The notes under the pieces are model-generated. The model worked only from the letters and a program-made list of their open reading frames with translations. It was not told the DNA's origin and did no database searches. The translations under genes and the position numbers were made by a program. Shown in pieces: positions 33,890 through 44,700 of a stretch of DNA of 64,000 nucleotides (the stretch's first letter is position 1; every line of letters starts with the position of its first letter). Origin of the DNA: Rebecca billardiae RCC1528. Its lineage: Eukaryota > Haptophyta. The stretch spans positions 434,001 through 498,000 of the forward strand of contig OZ251233.1 in assembly GCA_965240325.2 (NCBI GenBank). The letters run 5' to 3'.

Positions 33890-34605
33890 ATGGCAAAGGG
33901 CCGGAAGGGCGGGCACAGGCACTTCACCGATGCTGAGACGCTCGAGCGCGAGCGTCAGGGCATGGACCGCCGCCGCGGGGCCGACGACGACGACGAGGAG
34001 GAGGAGGATGATGAGGGCGATGGCGGCAGGGGAAAGCGCACGGGCAACAAGATGAACGCGCAGAGCAACACCGTGGGCATGCTCCCGCCCAACTCGGATG
34101 AGGAGGAGGAGGACGAGCCGCCCAAACGTGCGTGGCACGCCTGCGCCCGCTCCGACCGCCACGCCACCGAGGGCGCGTCGCTCACACGCCGCCCATTGCG
34201 TGCGCGCGCGCGCGTGTGCGGCCTGCGTGCGGCCGCGCAGCCAAGGGGAAGCCAGCGCGCAAGGTGCAGCCGGGCGACCTCCCGCCGAGCGGCTCGGACG
34301 ACTCCGAGTCCGACGACGACGACGACTCCGACTCGGGCTCGGACGCCGCGCCGCCCGCGCCGCCGCCCAAGCGCGAGCTCACGCGCAGGGAGCGTGAGGC
34401 GCTCGAGGCGCAGCACGCCAAGCCGGACCCAGAGCAGGTGGCCGCGGACATGGAGCGGCTGCGGCTGGCGCGGGAGAAGCGGGCGCAGCAGGCCGCTGCG
34501 CGCATCGCCTCCGAGGGCTTCGACCGGTACGCACCTCCGCCGGGCACGGCGCCAGCGCCCAACCCACTCGCACCAGAGGGCGAGGCTGCGGCGCCCAAGG
34601 AGTGA
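33890..34605 (+). CDS. PDAP1: PDAP1-like 28-kDa heat- and acid-stable phosphoprotein, two exons
   Basis: Exons 33890-34127 and 34241-34605 (intron 34128-34240, GTGCGT...GCGCAG, splitting a Pro codon) encode 200 residues. The start MAKGRKGGHRHFTDAE matches the family N-terminus (compare MPKGGRKGGHKGR in human PDAP1). Acidic Asp/Glu clusters follow at about 31-45, 71-76 and 95-110. The conserved C-terminal helix reads KRELTRREREALEAQHAK...LARLRLAREK-like, the PP28 signature. PDAP1 is an intrinsically disordered, casein-kinase-type phosphoprotein linked to RNA binding and growth signalling in animals; its exact role in algae is unknown. The Asp/Glu-rich clusters with adjacent Ser fit CK2 sites. 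Confidence 0.85.
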
Positions 34606-35156
34606 GCCACCCAGCCGCGAAGCTGAGCTGCTCCGACGATGCGCAGCGCCGCAGCAGCACGCGCGTGGTTTGGCGCCGCCGCCGCGCCTCAGTTGGCGCG
34701 ACCGCTCGTCGGCGGACCTCCACCGCCTCGAGCGCCTCCGCGCTCGCGATGCCCCCGGTCCCGGGTCCGCGTCATCCAGAGGCATGGACTATGTCTATGG
34801 AGCTAATGGAGCGGCACACGTGTGACGCGCAAGTATTACTCAATGGACATCAGCAGAGTAGTCCGAGAGACGAGGCGGGCGGAATTCTGATGATCGATCG
34901 ATCATCATCAATGTCGATTGATCGTATACAGAATAGATAGTCATCATCAGTAGCTATACAGCGACTGTTAGTGTTACGGGCCGAGACTGACTGGCTAGTG
35001 AATGTGATATGCTGTGCGCGCTACTAAGTACTACTACTAGTACTACGACGCGATACGACAAATCATCGTCGTGGTGCCATCATCATCGTCGTCAGCTAGA
35101 TGACAGATTCCGGCGGAACTCCAAACGACTGCGGAACATCGCGCGCGTCAGCATTA
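34606..35156. other. Intergenic stretch, nothing recognised
   Basis: About 550 bp, becoming AT-rich with short CATCAT/GATC microrepeats at about 34880-35100. It ends where the dispersed repeat begins. Confidence 0.4.
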
Positions 35157-35309
35157 TGGCCCGCGGTGCAGGGCGGAGCGCGCAGCGTGGAGCCCGCACC
35201 AGCGGGCCCGAACCACGTTTCAAAAAGATCTTTGATCAAAGAAAAAAGGGACGGGGGACGATTTTCAGGGCTGGAGGAGACCGAGTTTCGAATTTTGAGA
35301 CTCCCTTAC

Positions 35310-36056
35310 AGCTTGCAAACCAAGCCCCCCAAAACCCCTCGCGCGGCGAAAGGCACCGTCCCTTAGGAGTCGATGCCTTCCGGGAGCTCTTTGAATACGC
35401 GTTGCGCGTGCGCGGGCACTCCCGGACAGCCGCCGCCAAGAAGGCCAGCCGCCGCCAGCCTGCGCGCGCCCTGCTCGGTCGTCCGCCGCGGCGCGTGCGC
35501 GTCGAGGCGCATGACGGGCTTTGCCGTGCACGTCGTGCCCGTGCTCGCGGCTCATGCACGCCTCACGAGCGAGATGCATGTCTTGCGCGCCCTCCTTTGG
35601 CTCGCACTGCGGTCTCCTCGCCGACAGCCTTGTGATCACGCGCGCCGCCATTTCAACCGGTTGCTGGTCTGCCAGCTGTCGAGCGTGTGTGTGCGGTCTG
35701 ATCGATGTCGGCATGGCTGCCGGCGAAGCAGTGATATTGAGTACACCCATGCCCATCTCGCAGAAGCGAAAAAGCCGACCTTTGAATGTCCCAGGGGCGC
35801 ACGCGTGCCCATCACGCTCGTCGGACAGGCCTTCTCCAGAACTGCGACGCTTGCCATCCGGCAGGTCTCTGCGCGCGGAGAGGGCGGCGAGGGCGTCGGC
35901 GAGGCGGCACGATTGCTGCCTACGGGTCTTCTAGCCCCCACAAAGTGCCCGCGCACGGCTGTCACGCCCGCATGCGGCCTTGGGAGCGCTGCGCAGGCGG
36001 GCCCTCGCGTCGCCCAGTGCTCGCCATCCCGTTTTGGGGGGCTTGGTTTGCAAGCT
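35310..36056. mobile_element. Element A: 747-bp non-autonomous transposon with 26-bp inverted ends
   Basis: Perfect 26-bp terminal inverted repeats, 35310-35335 and 36031-36056 (beginning AGCTTGCAAACCAAGCCCCC). TAC flanks both sides (35307-35309 and 36057-36059), a likely 3-bp target duplication. The matching place in the other copy of the host repeat (about 60968) is uninterrupted. No transposase was recognised inside; a frame with GVDAFRELFEYALRVRG near 35360-35410 has some coding flavour only. Confidence 0.8.
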
Positions 36057-37129
36057 TACAGGTGCATCCTCGTCGAAAAAGGGCGCGTCCGCCGTCTTGA
36101 ATAGTGAACAGAGGAATCAACGAAACCCACGCCCAAGTGTGCGAGGCAGGGTAATTGTGGACCGTAGACTCTCCTTAATGTAGTGTGACCATAGTAAAAT
36201 AATATGGCCTCGCCGCTGCAAGATGCCAAGAACGACCGTTGACATAATCGTCCAACCAACTCCAATAGTGCGAGAGATTGAAAATACCCGCCGCAGCTAT
36301 CCGTATACTGGTATAGTCGGAGCCGGAGGGGGCGCGGCGCGCGGCGTGTGCGGCCCGCGTTTGTACGCCGCGGCTGCGGCGACAGGAGCTCAGGAGGCGC
36401 CAGCCACGAGCGACCGACGGGTGAGGACGGCGATGGGCAGGTGCGCGCGGCGAGTGGCGCCTGGAGCGCGCGGCTGCGGCGGGTCCCGACTGCCGTCGAC
36501 ATCGCGTTCGTGCCCCCGCTCACTCCGCGCGCCCCCGCCGCCCCGTCGGGCCCGTGTCGATGCCTGCGCGCGGCCGCGCGCCCGGTCGCCGGGGCGCCCG
36601 GCGGCCGCGCGCCGCGGCAGCCGCCCTGTATTCGGGCTCTCGCAAGCTCGGGGGCAGCGGCGCCTGATGCCGGACTGATCGATCTCTGAGTCTTCGACTT
36701 CACCACGCGCCGCCCTTGCCATGCCTTTCCGGGGAGCGCCGACGATCCGAGTCCATCGTCGACAGCGGTCGACTCTGAGCGAGGGCTACGCCTCGGAACT
36801 GAACGGTACTCTACGAGGAGGACGAGCTGCGCGGGCGACGGTGGTGCGTGACGTCCCCAGAGCTGGCTGTGCCTCTGCAACGCGTGCCGAGCCAGATCGA
36901 GGTGTGTCAGCCCGTGCACGCGCGGCGTGCGCGAACGATCCGTGACTGGACACTGGTGCCCGCTCGCACCTCCGACCTCGGCACCGTGCTCCCTCGGGCT
37001 GTCAGCTCCGCGTGGCCTGGCGTGCACGTAGAGTTGCGCTCATGCGTCGATCACGCCTCGCGCCCGCCTGTCGGCCGTCGCGCAGGCGCTGGTCGAACCC
37101 TACTCGGACCAGTGCAAATCATCTACTAT

Positions 37130-39082
37130 TAGGTGGGTCCCTCCCAACTGGGGCGATATTCTGGCGCACTCAGAATGGCGTCCTAGATTTCGTCTCTCAC
37201 CCAGAATCGACGCTATAAATGCGTCCCATCGGGGCGGAGCAAAAGTTTCGACCTCAAATCCTACTCCGCGTGCCGTCGCGCGGCCGAGCGCGCGCGCGCC
37301 GCGCCACTAGTGTCACATAGAGATTTTGCGAAGCGTTACTTGATAGTTATGGTGGCTAGATGGCGACATGCGATCGGAATGACTTATTGGCAACCGTTGA
37401 CACCCGACCGAACCATTTTATGAAGCAAAGAGTGGGGCTCTATGCTGTGCGCGGATACCTCCAACAAACTACAGCAAGATCGAGCAGATTACCCACTTTG
37501 TATATAGCCAATTACCCGTATATATAACGACGGTTACCCACTTTATATTGACCATGGATGTGGCTCACTATATATTCAAATTCGTTCCGATATGTGGGTA
37601 CGTTTGTTGGGTCATCGAATAGGCGCCGAGCGACGCGGACACAGGCAAACCGGGCCGCAACGGGACTGCCTGCGAGTGGCAGTGTTTGTGGCGGGCTGCG
37701 TGCCGAGGCACGCATCATCGCCCGCCACCGAGCATGTCACCGTCGTCACACGGGAGCCCTCCGCCGTCGAGGCTGGACTATCAGCCAACGCCACCGCCGG
37801 AGCTTGCCGCGCTCGGCGGCTTCCGTGCTCGTACTCAGCGTGTCACCGGTCGTCGTATGCCCACCCGCGTGAGGCCGCCACCAGTCCACGACTACCGCAG
37901 CTGCAGCCCATGCCGTGGACGATACCTCCTACAATCTTCTTGCCAGGCAGCAATACGATAGGTTCACCGACGCTGCTGCTAGGCTGAGAGCACTCAGCCA
38001 GTTGGCCGGCGAGACGTCAGATGGTTGAGCTGCTGGCCTAGCCATCACGTTGCGGCTTCCGCTCGCTCAAGTACACCCAACGTGACGACGAGAACGTGCC
38101 GGGCAATCATCAGACATGCGTCTGAGGGGTCTACCACGCCTAGCCGTAGATTTGCTGAGTACGAGTCTTCGCAGATAACAAGCGGAACGAGTGGGACCAC
38201 CCGATGGCAGGAGCAACAGCGTGGGGTGGCACCCGCGCCTGTCAACGCGACCGAGTTCTGTCAAGAATGGACCCATATCCTGCGACCACGCTCGAGCACC
38301 GCATATTATGCCCACACTCGGCATAGGGAAGGATCGCTGAGCGCCTGCTGCCGCTGTCAAAGGCCCTGCTGATCTTCCTGGCGCTTGATCGTGCACACGG
38401 ATGGCAAGTCAGCGTGCTCGATGCACATCGCGGCGGCTTCTTAGCATCCCAAGTCCTCAGTGCACCCATCCCAGGCCTGCTGGTCGATTATTGGTACCAA
38501 CCCCCACCAAACACGCCCTCTCGGAAGTCGCCAATCGCTCACATGGCTCCCCGAGAGCCCGGGGCTGGCTGTCGTGCGTTCTCACGAGCAGCTTGCGCGC
38601 AGCCCAATTGTCACCTTCACGGTGCGTAGAGCTGCTCAAGATGGCGGGAGCGTCAAGAGTATGCACATGCCTGATGGTGACCCATGCCTCCCGTCGCCTG
38701 ACCCGCTTGTAGCGAAAAGTGACCCTGCTCGAAGGCACGGGTCGAACACCTGCCGATCGATTCAAGTTGTCTGTACGCGTCTAGCCGGGCGAGAGTCAAA
38801 CATGCCGGCCCGTGCCAGGCGGGGGATGTGTGACCACGGATCCCATCCGTGAGCACGCGCAAAGCGCTGGAGCGCGCGATAGGTGTTGGCAGTAGTCTAC
38901 CCGACACACGGCGGCTCGGTCGCGCTGGAGAGGCGCTCCGACATCGTCGGGAGCGTTCAGATCGGGACCCCGGCCGGCGGCCCGGCGATTTTCCCGAGCC
39001 GCGCTCCGCGCGAAAAGAAATCCGGCCATAAAACCCGGTAAATGTTTAAAAGACCGCTGGAAAATCGCCAGGGACCCACCTA
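37130..39082. mobile_element. Element B: 1953-bp transposon with TAGGTGGGTCCCT ends and 7-bp target duplication
   Basis: Inverted ends TAGGTGGGTCCCT at 37130-37142 and 39070-39082, extended after a 9-nt gap by GGCGATATTC / GGCGATTTTC. CTACTAT flanks both sides (37123-37129 and 39083-39089). The other copy of the host repeat has an empty site, CTAACTAT at 62078-62085. The end sequence and 7-8-bp duplication fit the hAT superfamily, but no transposase frame is visible, so it is called non-autonomous. The interior is moderately AT-rich with no gene. Confidence 0.85.
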
Positions 39083-39483
39083 CTACTATCCTGGCGCTGC
39101 CGGTGCGCGGTGACCCGCGGGACAGCGCCACAGCGGTCAGTCAGCAGCAGCGGCCCGAACGAATCCGCGGCCCCGCACCGTGCTCCCTGGCTGTCAGCTT
39201 CGCGTGGCCTGGCGTGCACGTGGAGTCGCGCTCATGCGTCGATCACGCCTCGTCGCATCCGCCTGTACACTCAATCGGCGCCGCGCCGCGGCGGCTGCGA
39301 AGTGCGATGGGCCCGCGCCCGGCGCGGCGGGCGGCGGCGCGCCGCTGGAGTCTAGTTGTACGGGCATGCAACTCCGGGTCTGTCAATAGACGACTGCGAT
39401 GGAGGGTGCACCGCCACCGCGGGCCCTGAACTACGTTCGTTCTACGGAAAAGGACCGCGGAACGCGGTCATATATATAATATA

Positions 39484-41516
39484 CACAGTAAAGAAATCGA
39501 TTTTCGGCGTTACCGTAACCCGTCCGCACTTCCGCCCAGTGGGGATGCGGGGGAATTTTTTTCATGCCGCGTTCGCGGCACTTCGCGCCGCCACAGTGGA
39601 GAAAGATCGGGCCGAAGCCGTTTGAGCATGGTCGGTTGTGGGCACGCCCATTCGAATCGATGGCGCGCTCCGAGCGGCGGGCATGCGCGCATGTGTGCCG
39701 CGAGGGGGGCTGCGAGGCGTCGGCCGGCTTGCCAAGGCGGTTCCCCGGGGCGGCATCACCCTCGCCCGCCCCTCCTCGCCCACCCTCGCCCCACGGGCGG
39801 CCACACGTGACCTGTTAAGATGAGTTCACGGGAGCCGCACGGCACGCGCGCGGAGAGGCGAGGAAGTGGTGTTTCGCGGAAAAACGCTCTATAGCATTGT
39901 GCTCAACCCATGTGGGCACCCGCTCCACAAGTTTGTACGCCGCCAAACCGCACACAGCGGCCTGAGCAGCTCCCAGACTGAGTTTCGCTCTTGAAGCCTG
40001 TTTTTGGGCCAGATCTTGGTGTGGATGTAGCGCGGCGAGGAGGCGCCGGGCGCGCGCCCGAGCTGCGTGCTGGCACTCGCCATGACCCATAGGCATCGTC
40101 CGTCGCGAACGACCCGGCTCGCCTCGACCTCTCCGACCCGCCGGGCAGCCACGACCGAGCACGGCACGACAATGGCCAAACCGGGAGGCTTCTCAGACCC
40201 CGCGGGATGGGCATAGGCGCGAGAGAGGGCGCCCAGCGCGCTCTTGAGATGCACCGGAGCACGCACTGATGCGTATGGAACCATCCCATCACGATCGCCC
40301 CGACCTGGCGCGCCCTATCTGGCCCGTCAGGCTGCCCGCGCCGCCGCCGCCGCGCCACGCCGCCACCACGGGCGCCGCCGCATCGCGGGCACGTGGGTAA
40401 GTCTGTATTCAACAAATACAGAATTTCCGGTGCGGCCCTCTGTTGGGCGGCAAGGTCGATCTGGTCGACACCTGCCACGCGGCATGGGCCACGGCGCGGC
40501 GAGGTGGCGGCTGGCGCACCGCGGCGCGGGCGGGATGGCTCGAGGACACCACCGCCCCGCCTCCCACGCCGCGCCGTGCGCGTGCGCCGTGCTCTCGTCG
40601 CGTACCGAATTTCCTGCGGCGAGCGACAACACACAGCGCGACCATGCCATCGCGCGACGAGGTGCGTTCAGCTCGGCGATTTGTCGTATTTGTTGAATAC
40701 ATGCGGGTACGAATCCGACGCACGACGCCCTCGACGCACACGTCGAGAGCCACGCGCGCGGCGTGGACTGGCACGCAACGCGGAGATGGCGGGCGCGGTG
40801 CCGCGGGCGCGCGACTGGTCTAGAACAGCCCAATGAAGCGCGGGACGGCGCCGCGCGCGTGGGCTCGCCGCCGTCTCCTCGCAGTCGAATATTTCTGTGC
40901 ACCCTCCTACCAGGTCAGTCGACCGACTTGCACGCGGCATGCGAGCACTGCGTGCGGGGAGGAGTGTGACATGGCAGGCTGTGGCGAGGTGGATGGCCGT
41001 GCAGGAGTATGCTAGGAAGGGCCGCTCCCGCGCTCGCGCGGTGCCTCGCGCACGCCTCGTCGAGGACGAGCGTGTTTGAATGGCTCCGGGGAGGCCTGAG
41101 ACTTCGCTTGTTCACAGCAGCGCGCGACAGGTGCACACAACGGAGGTGACGACCAGGCACTCCGGCGAGGGCGGCTGTGCTGGCAGCAGACTGCATTCGG
41201 AGTAAGATGCGCCATCTTACGCGCCGCTTCGCCTCGCTGCATCGCCGCACTGAGCAGCAGGGCTCCACGCTCACGAATGGCTCACCACGAGCTACGTGAC
41301 CGGCCAGCCGCGTGCAACCCGGCGAGGCAGAGAGGGGCGGAGGGATGGGGAGGCTGGGTGGGATGTTGCAGTCCCATGCCCGGGGCACTCGTCAGGCGCC
41401 TGCGCGGCCACCGTAGCGTCTTCTGTGCGCTCGTGCGGCCCGCGCGAGAATTTCCCCGAAAATCGGCTCGTGTCGGACGGGTTACGGTAACGATAATCCC
41501 GTTTTTGTTCACTGTG
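39484..41516. mobile_element. Element C: 2033-bp transposon with CACAGT ends and TA target duplication
   Basis: The ends begin CACAGTAAAG (left) and CACAGTGAAC (right, complement) and share the core CGTTACCGTAACCCGTCCG at 39508-39526 and, inverted, 41474-41492. TA flanks both sides (39482-39483, 41517-41518) in a TATATA context. CAGT-like ends and TA duplication suggest a Tc1/mariner relative. No DDE transposase frame is recognisable, so it is non-autonomous or decayed. It contains a nested inverted repeat at 40404-40701. Confidence 0.72.
40404..40701. repeat. Nested 16-bp inverted repeat inside element C
   Basis: TGTATTCAACAAATAC at 40404-40419 and its exact complement at 40686-40701, with weaker similarity outside (GTGGGTAAGTC / complement of GCGGGTACG). 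About 300 bp of GC-rich DNA lies between, consistent with a MITE inserted into element C. Confidence 0.6.
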
Positions 41517-41704
41517 TATATATATCGATCGTCGTCTAAGCACAGCAGCAGTGCGGCAGCGCGCCTGACGAGCAGCTGTGTCAGCCTGTCGTCGCAGTGA
41601 GGAGTGCATCTCAGACTCGTCAGTTCTCACTCACTCACTGCGCATCGCGTCATCGCGCGGGCGGCAGTGCCAGTAGTAGCCAGCATCGATATCAGCTAGC
41701 AGTG

Positions 41705-44700
41705 TCACAACAGTGTCGCGGCCGGCGGCGGCGCTGTGAGGGAGCCGCCGCCGCCTTCAGCCTCATCGCGCGCGGCGTCGCTCCGCCCGGCGTCCGCGGC
41801 GATCTGCAGCGCCGCCGAGCCGCCCACGTGCCGCTGCCACGAGGCGGACGCCGCCAGCAGCCGCCTCAGCTCCTCGCCGGCGTGCGCGCTGTCGGCGAGC
41901 GCCTGCAGCACGCGCGCCGCGTGCGCGAGCTCGGCCGCGCTCGGCCGCGGCACGCGCTGCGGCCGCTGCGCGTGCGGCGGCGCGGCGGCGTGGTCGCCCT
42001 CGGCCGCGTCCGCGCGCTCGAGGAGCTCGAGGAGCGCGCTCGCGCACCCAGCGGCGAGCAGCGCGCGCGCAAGCCCGCCCAGCGCCGCCGCCTCGCCCGC
42101 GCCGCCGCCGCCGCCGCCCTCGGCGCCGGCGCTCAGCAGCGCCGCCAGGGCGCCGAGGGCGGGCGCGCGGCACTCGCCCGCGCTGGCGGCGCCGTCGGTC
42201 TCGGCCGCGCCCGGCGGCGCGCACAGCCGCACGAGCGCAGGCGCGAGCGGCTCGACGCGCGCGAGCGCGGCGCGCGCCGCCGCCGAGCCCGCGCACAGCT
42301 GCTGCAGCAGCTCGAGCAAGGCGCTCGCCGGCTCGGCGCGCGCGGCGGGCAGCGCGCGCACGGCCGCGGCCAGCTCGGCACTGCCCGCCAGCTCGGCGCA
42401 CAGCCCGGGCTCGGCGGCGCACGCGTGCCGCGCGGCGCGGGCGGCGACGCACGCCGGGCCGCCGCGCGCCACGCCGCCGAGCGCGGAGTGCGCGCGCACG
42501 AGCGCGCTCGTCGCCGCCGCCGCCGCGCCGCCGCCCGCCGCGCCGCCGCCCGCCGGCGGCGCAGCGGCGCAGAGCGCAGCGAATGCGCGCAGACAGCCCA
42601 GCACAAACGCGCGCGGGCGCGGCAGGTGCGATCTGGGCGTGATCTCGAGGTACACGTCGGCGTACACCCCCTCGATGATGAGCAGCCCGGGCTCGATGCC
42701 CGGCAGCACCAGCGGCGCGGCGCGCGGCGCCCACGGCGGCGGAGCGGCGGCGGCGGCGGCGCCGTCGGCGCTGGCGGCGCGCGCGGCGCTCACGGCGCGC
42801 GCCACCGCCGCCTCCGCCTCGGCGCGCGACGCGTCGGCGAGCGCGGCGCGCGCTGCGCCGCACCACACGGCCAGCGGCGTGCGCACGTGCGCGTCCGAGC
42901 GCAGCGTGCCCACCGCCGCCGCCGGCTCTGGCCCGAGCAGGCGCGCGGCGAGCGGCGCGGGCGCGTACAGCGACAGTGCCGCGCGGAGCGCGGGGCGGCG
43001 CGCGCCGAGCGCGCGCAGCGCGGCCGCGGCGGCGTGCGCGTCTGCGCCGCCGGCCGCGCCGACGAGGACGGCGAGGGCGACGGGGAGCGCGCCGCAGCGC
43101 TCGAGCTCGGCGGCGGGCGCGTCGTGCGCCGCGAGCGCGCACGCCGCGCGCAGCGCCGGCAGCGCGTGCGCGCGTGGCGCGCCGGCCGGCCCGCGCGCCG
43201 CCGCGGCCGCGGGCTCGCGGGCCGCGCCGCCGCCGCCCGCGGCCGCGCCGGCCGGCGGCGGCGCCGAGTCGTGCGCCGCGCCGAGCGCGGCGGCGAGCAC
43301 GGCGGCGGCGACGGCGGTGTCCGCGCCCGCGCGCGCGCACACGTGCGCCGAGGCTGAGAGCACGGCGCACAGCGCGCCGAGCGCGCGCGCGCGCACCGCG
43401 TGCGCGGCGCGCGCCGCCTCCGCCTCCGCCTCCGCAGCGGCCGCGGCCGGCGCCGCGCCGGCGGCGCCGCGCGCGCGCTCGTCGCCGCCGCCGCCGCCGC
43501 CGAGGGCGGCGGCGGCGGCGTGCGGCGGCGGCGGCGGCAGCGCGAGGCACGCGAGCGCGCGCACGTCCGCAACGCCGAGCACGCGCTCGGCGAGCGCGGG
43601 CGCGTCCGCCAGCAGCGCGCTCGCGCCCTCGAGGCACAGCGCGCGCAGCGACTCGCCCGCGCGCACGCGCGCGCGCCCGCCCGCGCGCCGCGCCGCCTCG
43701 TGCTCGGAGGGAGCGGCTCCGACGCTGAGCAGAGCGCGCGCCACGCCGTCGACGTCCGCGGCGGCGAGCGGCGCGGCGGCGGCGGCAGCGGAGCACGCGC
43801 CGCCGCGCGCCGGCTGCTGCGCTCCGGCGAGGGCGGCGGCGCCCGGCTCGGCCGCCGCCGGCCCCGCCGCCGCCGCCGCCGCCGCCGCGCCGCTCGGCGC
43901 GCCCAGCTGCCGCAGCAGTGCGCGCACAAACACCGGCGCTGACAGCTCGACGCGCAGCACCACCTCGTCGCTCGCGCCGAGAGCCGCGTACTCGTGCGCG
44001 CACAGAGCACCCAGCGCGCCCTCCGCGTCGCCCGCGCGCGCGGCGCGCACGGCGGCGCGCAGCGTCGCGCCGAGCTCCGCGCGCATGGGCCCGTCCCACC
44101 GCAGGAGCGCGCCGTCCGCGTCGGCGCGGAGGGCTCTCACCCAGCGCGCGGCCGCGGCGCCGTGCGCGCCATCCGGCCCGGCGTGCGCGCGCGCGGCGGA
44201 GGTGGCGAGTCCGGGCAGTCCGGTCGAGAGGGAGCCCGGGAGAAGCGAGCGCACCGCGCGCCCGAGCGCGTCGTGCGCCCACGCCTGCCGCGCGCCGCGC
44301 CGCGCCGCCTCGGCCGCCGCCTCGGCGCTCGGCGCGGACGGCGCCGCGGCCGCGCCGCCGCCCGGCTCGCGAGCCGTCGTCTCGAGAGCGCTCGCGCGCG
44401 GCGCCACCGCGAGCTGCGCGAGCGCGCGCGCGCACGCGCACGCCGCCGCCTCCGCCTCCGCCTCGGCGCGCGGCGCGAGCGGCGCCGGCGCCGGCGCCGC
44501 GCCGCCGCCCGGCCCGCCGCCGCCGCCGAGCGCGGCCAGCAGCAGCAGCCAGGGCGCGCCGTGGGCGATCAGCTCGGCACGGAGCGCGCCGCCGCAGCGC
44601 GCGAGCGCGCCCGCCGCGCGCGCCGCCGCCACGTGCAAGTAGGCGCGCTCGCGCCGCACGCCCGCAGCGCCCCACGCACCGTCGCCGCCTCCGCCTCCGC

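Larger units (their letters stand above)
35157..39471. repeat. Dispersed repeat, left copy, split by inserted elements
   Basis: Blocks 35157-35306, about 36320-37129 and 39083-39471 are closely similar, in the same order, to 60822-62464 elsewhere in the window. The poorly conserved part between the first two blocks (36060-36320) is still alignable in places. The blocks are separated by element A (35310-36056) and element B (37130-39082). The repeat also has an internal direct repeat of about 100 bp (around 36990-37090 and 39180-39280; core CGTGGCCTGGCGTGCACGT). It encodes no recognisable protein. Its own origin (decayed transposon or satellite-like unit) is unclear. Confidence 0.85.

Noticed and set aside
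38640-38860. tRNA-like strings and a small palindrome near GGATGGGATCCG
   Set aside because: No cloverleaf; the stretch lies inside element B.
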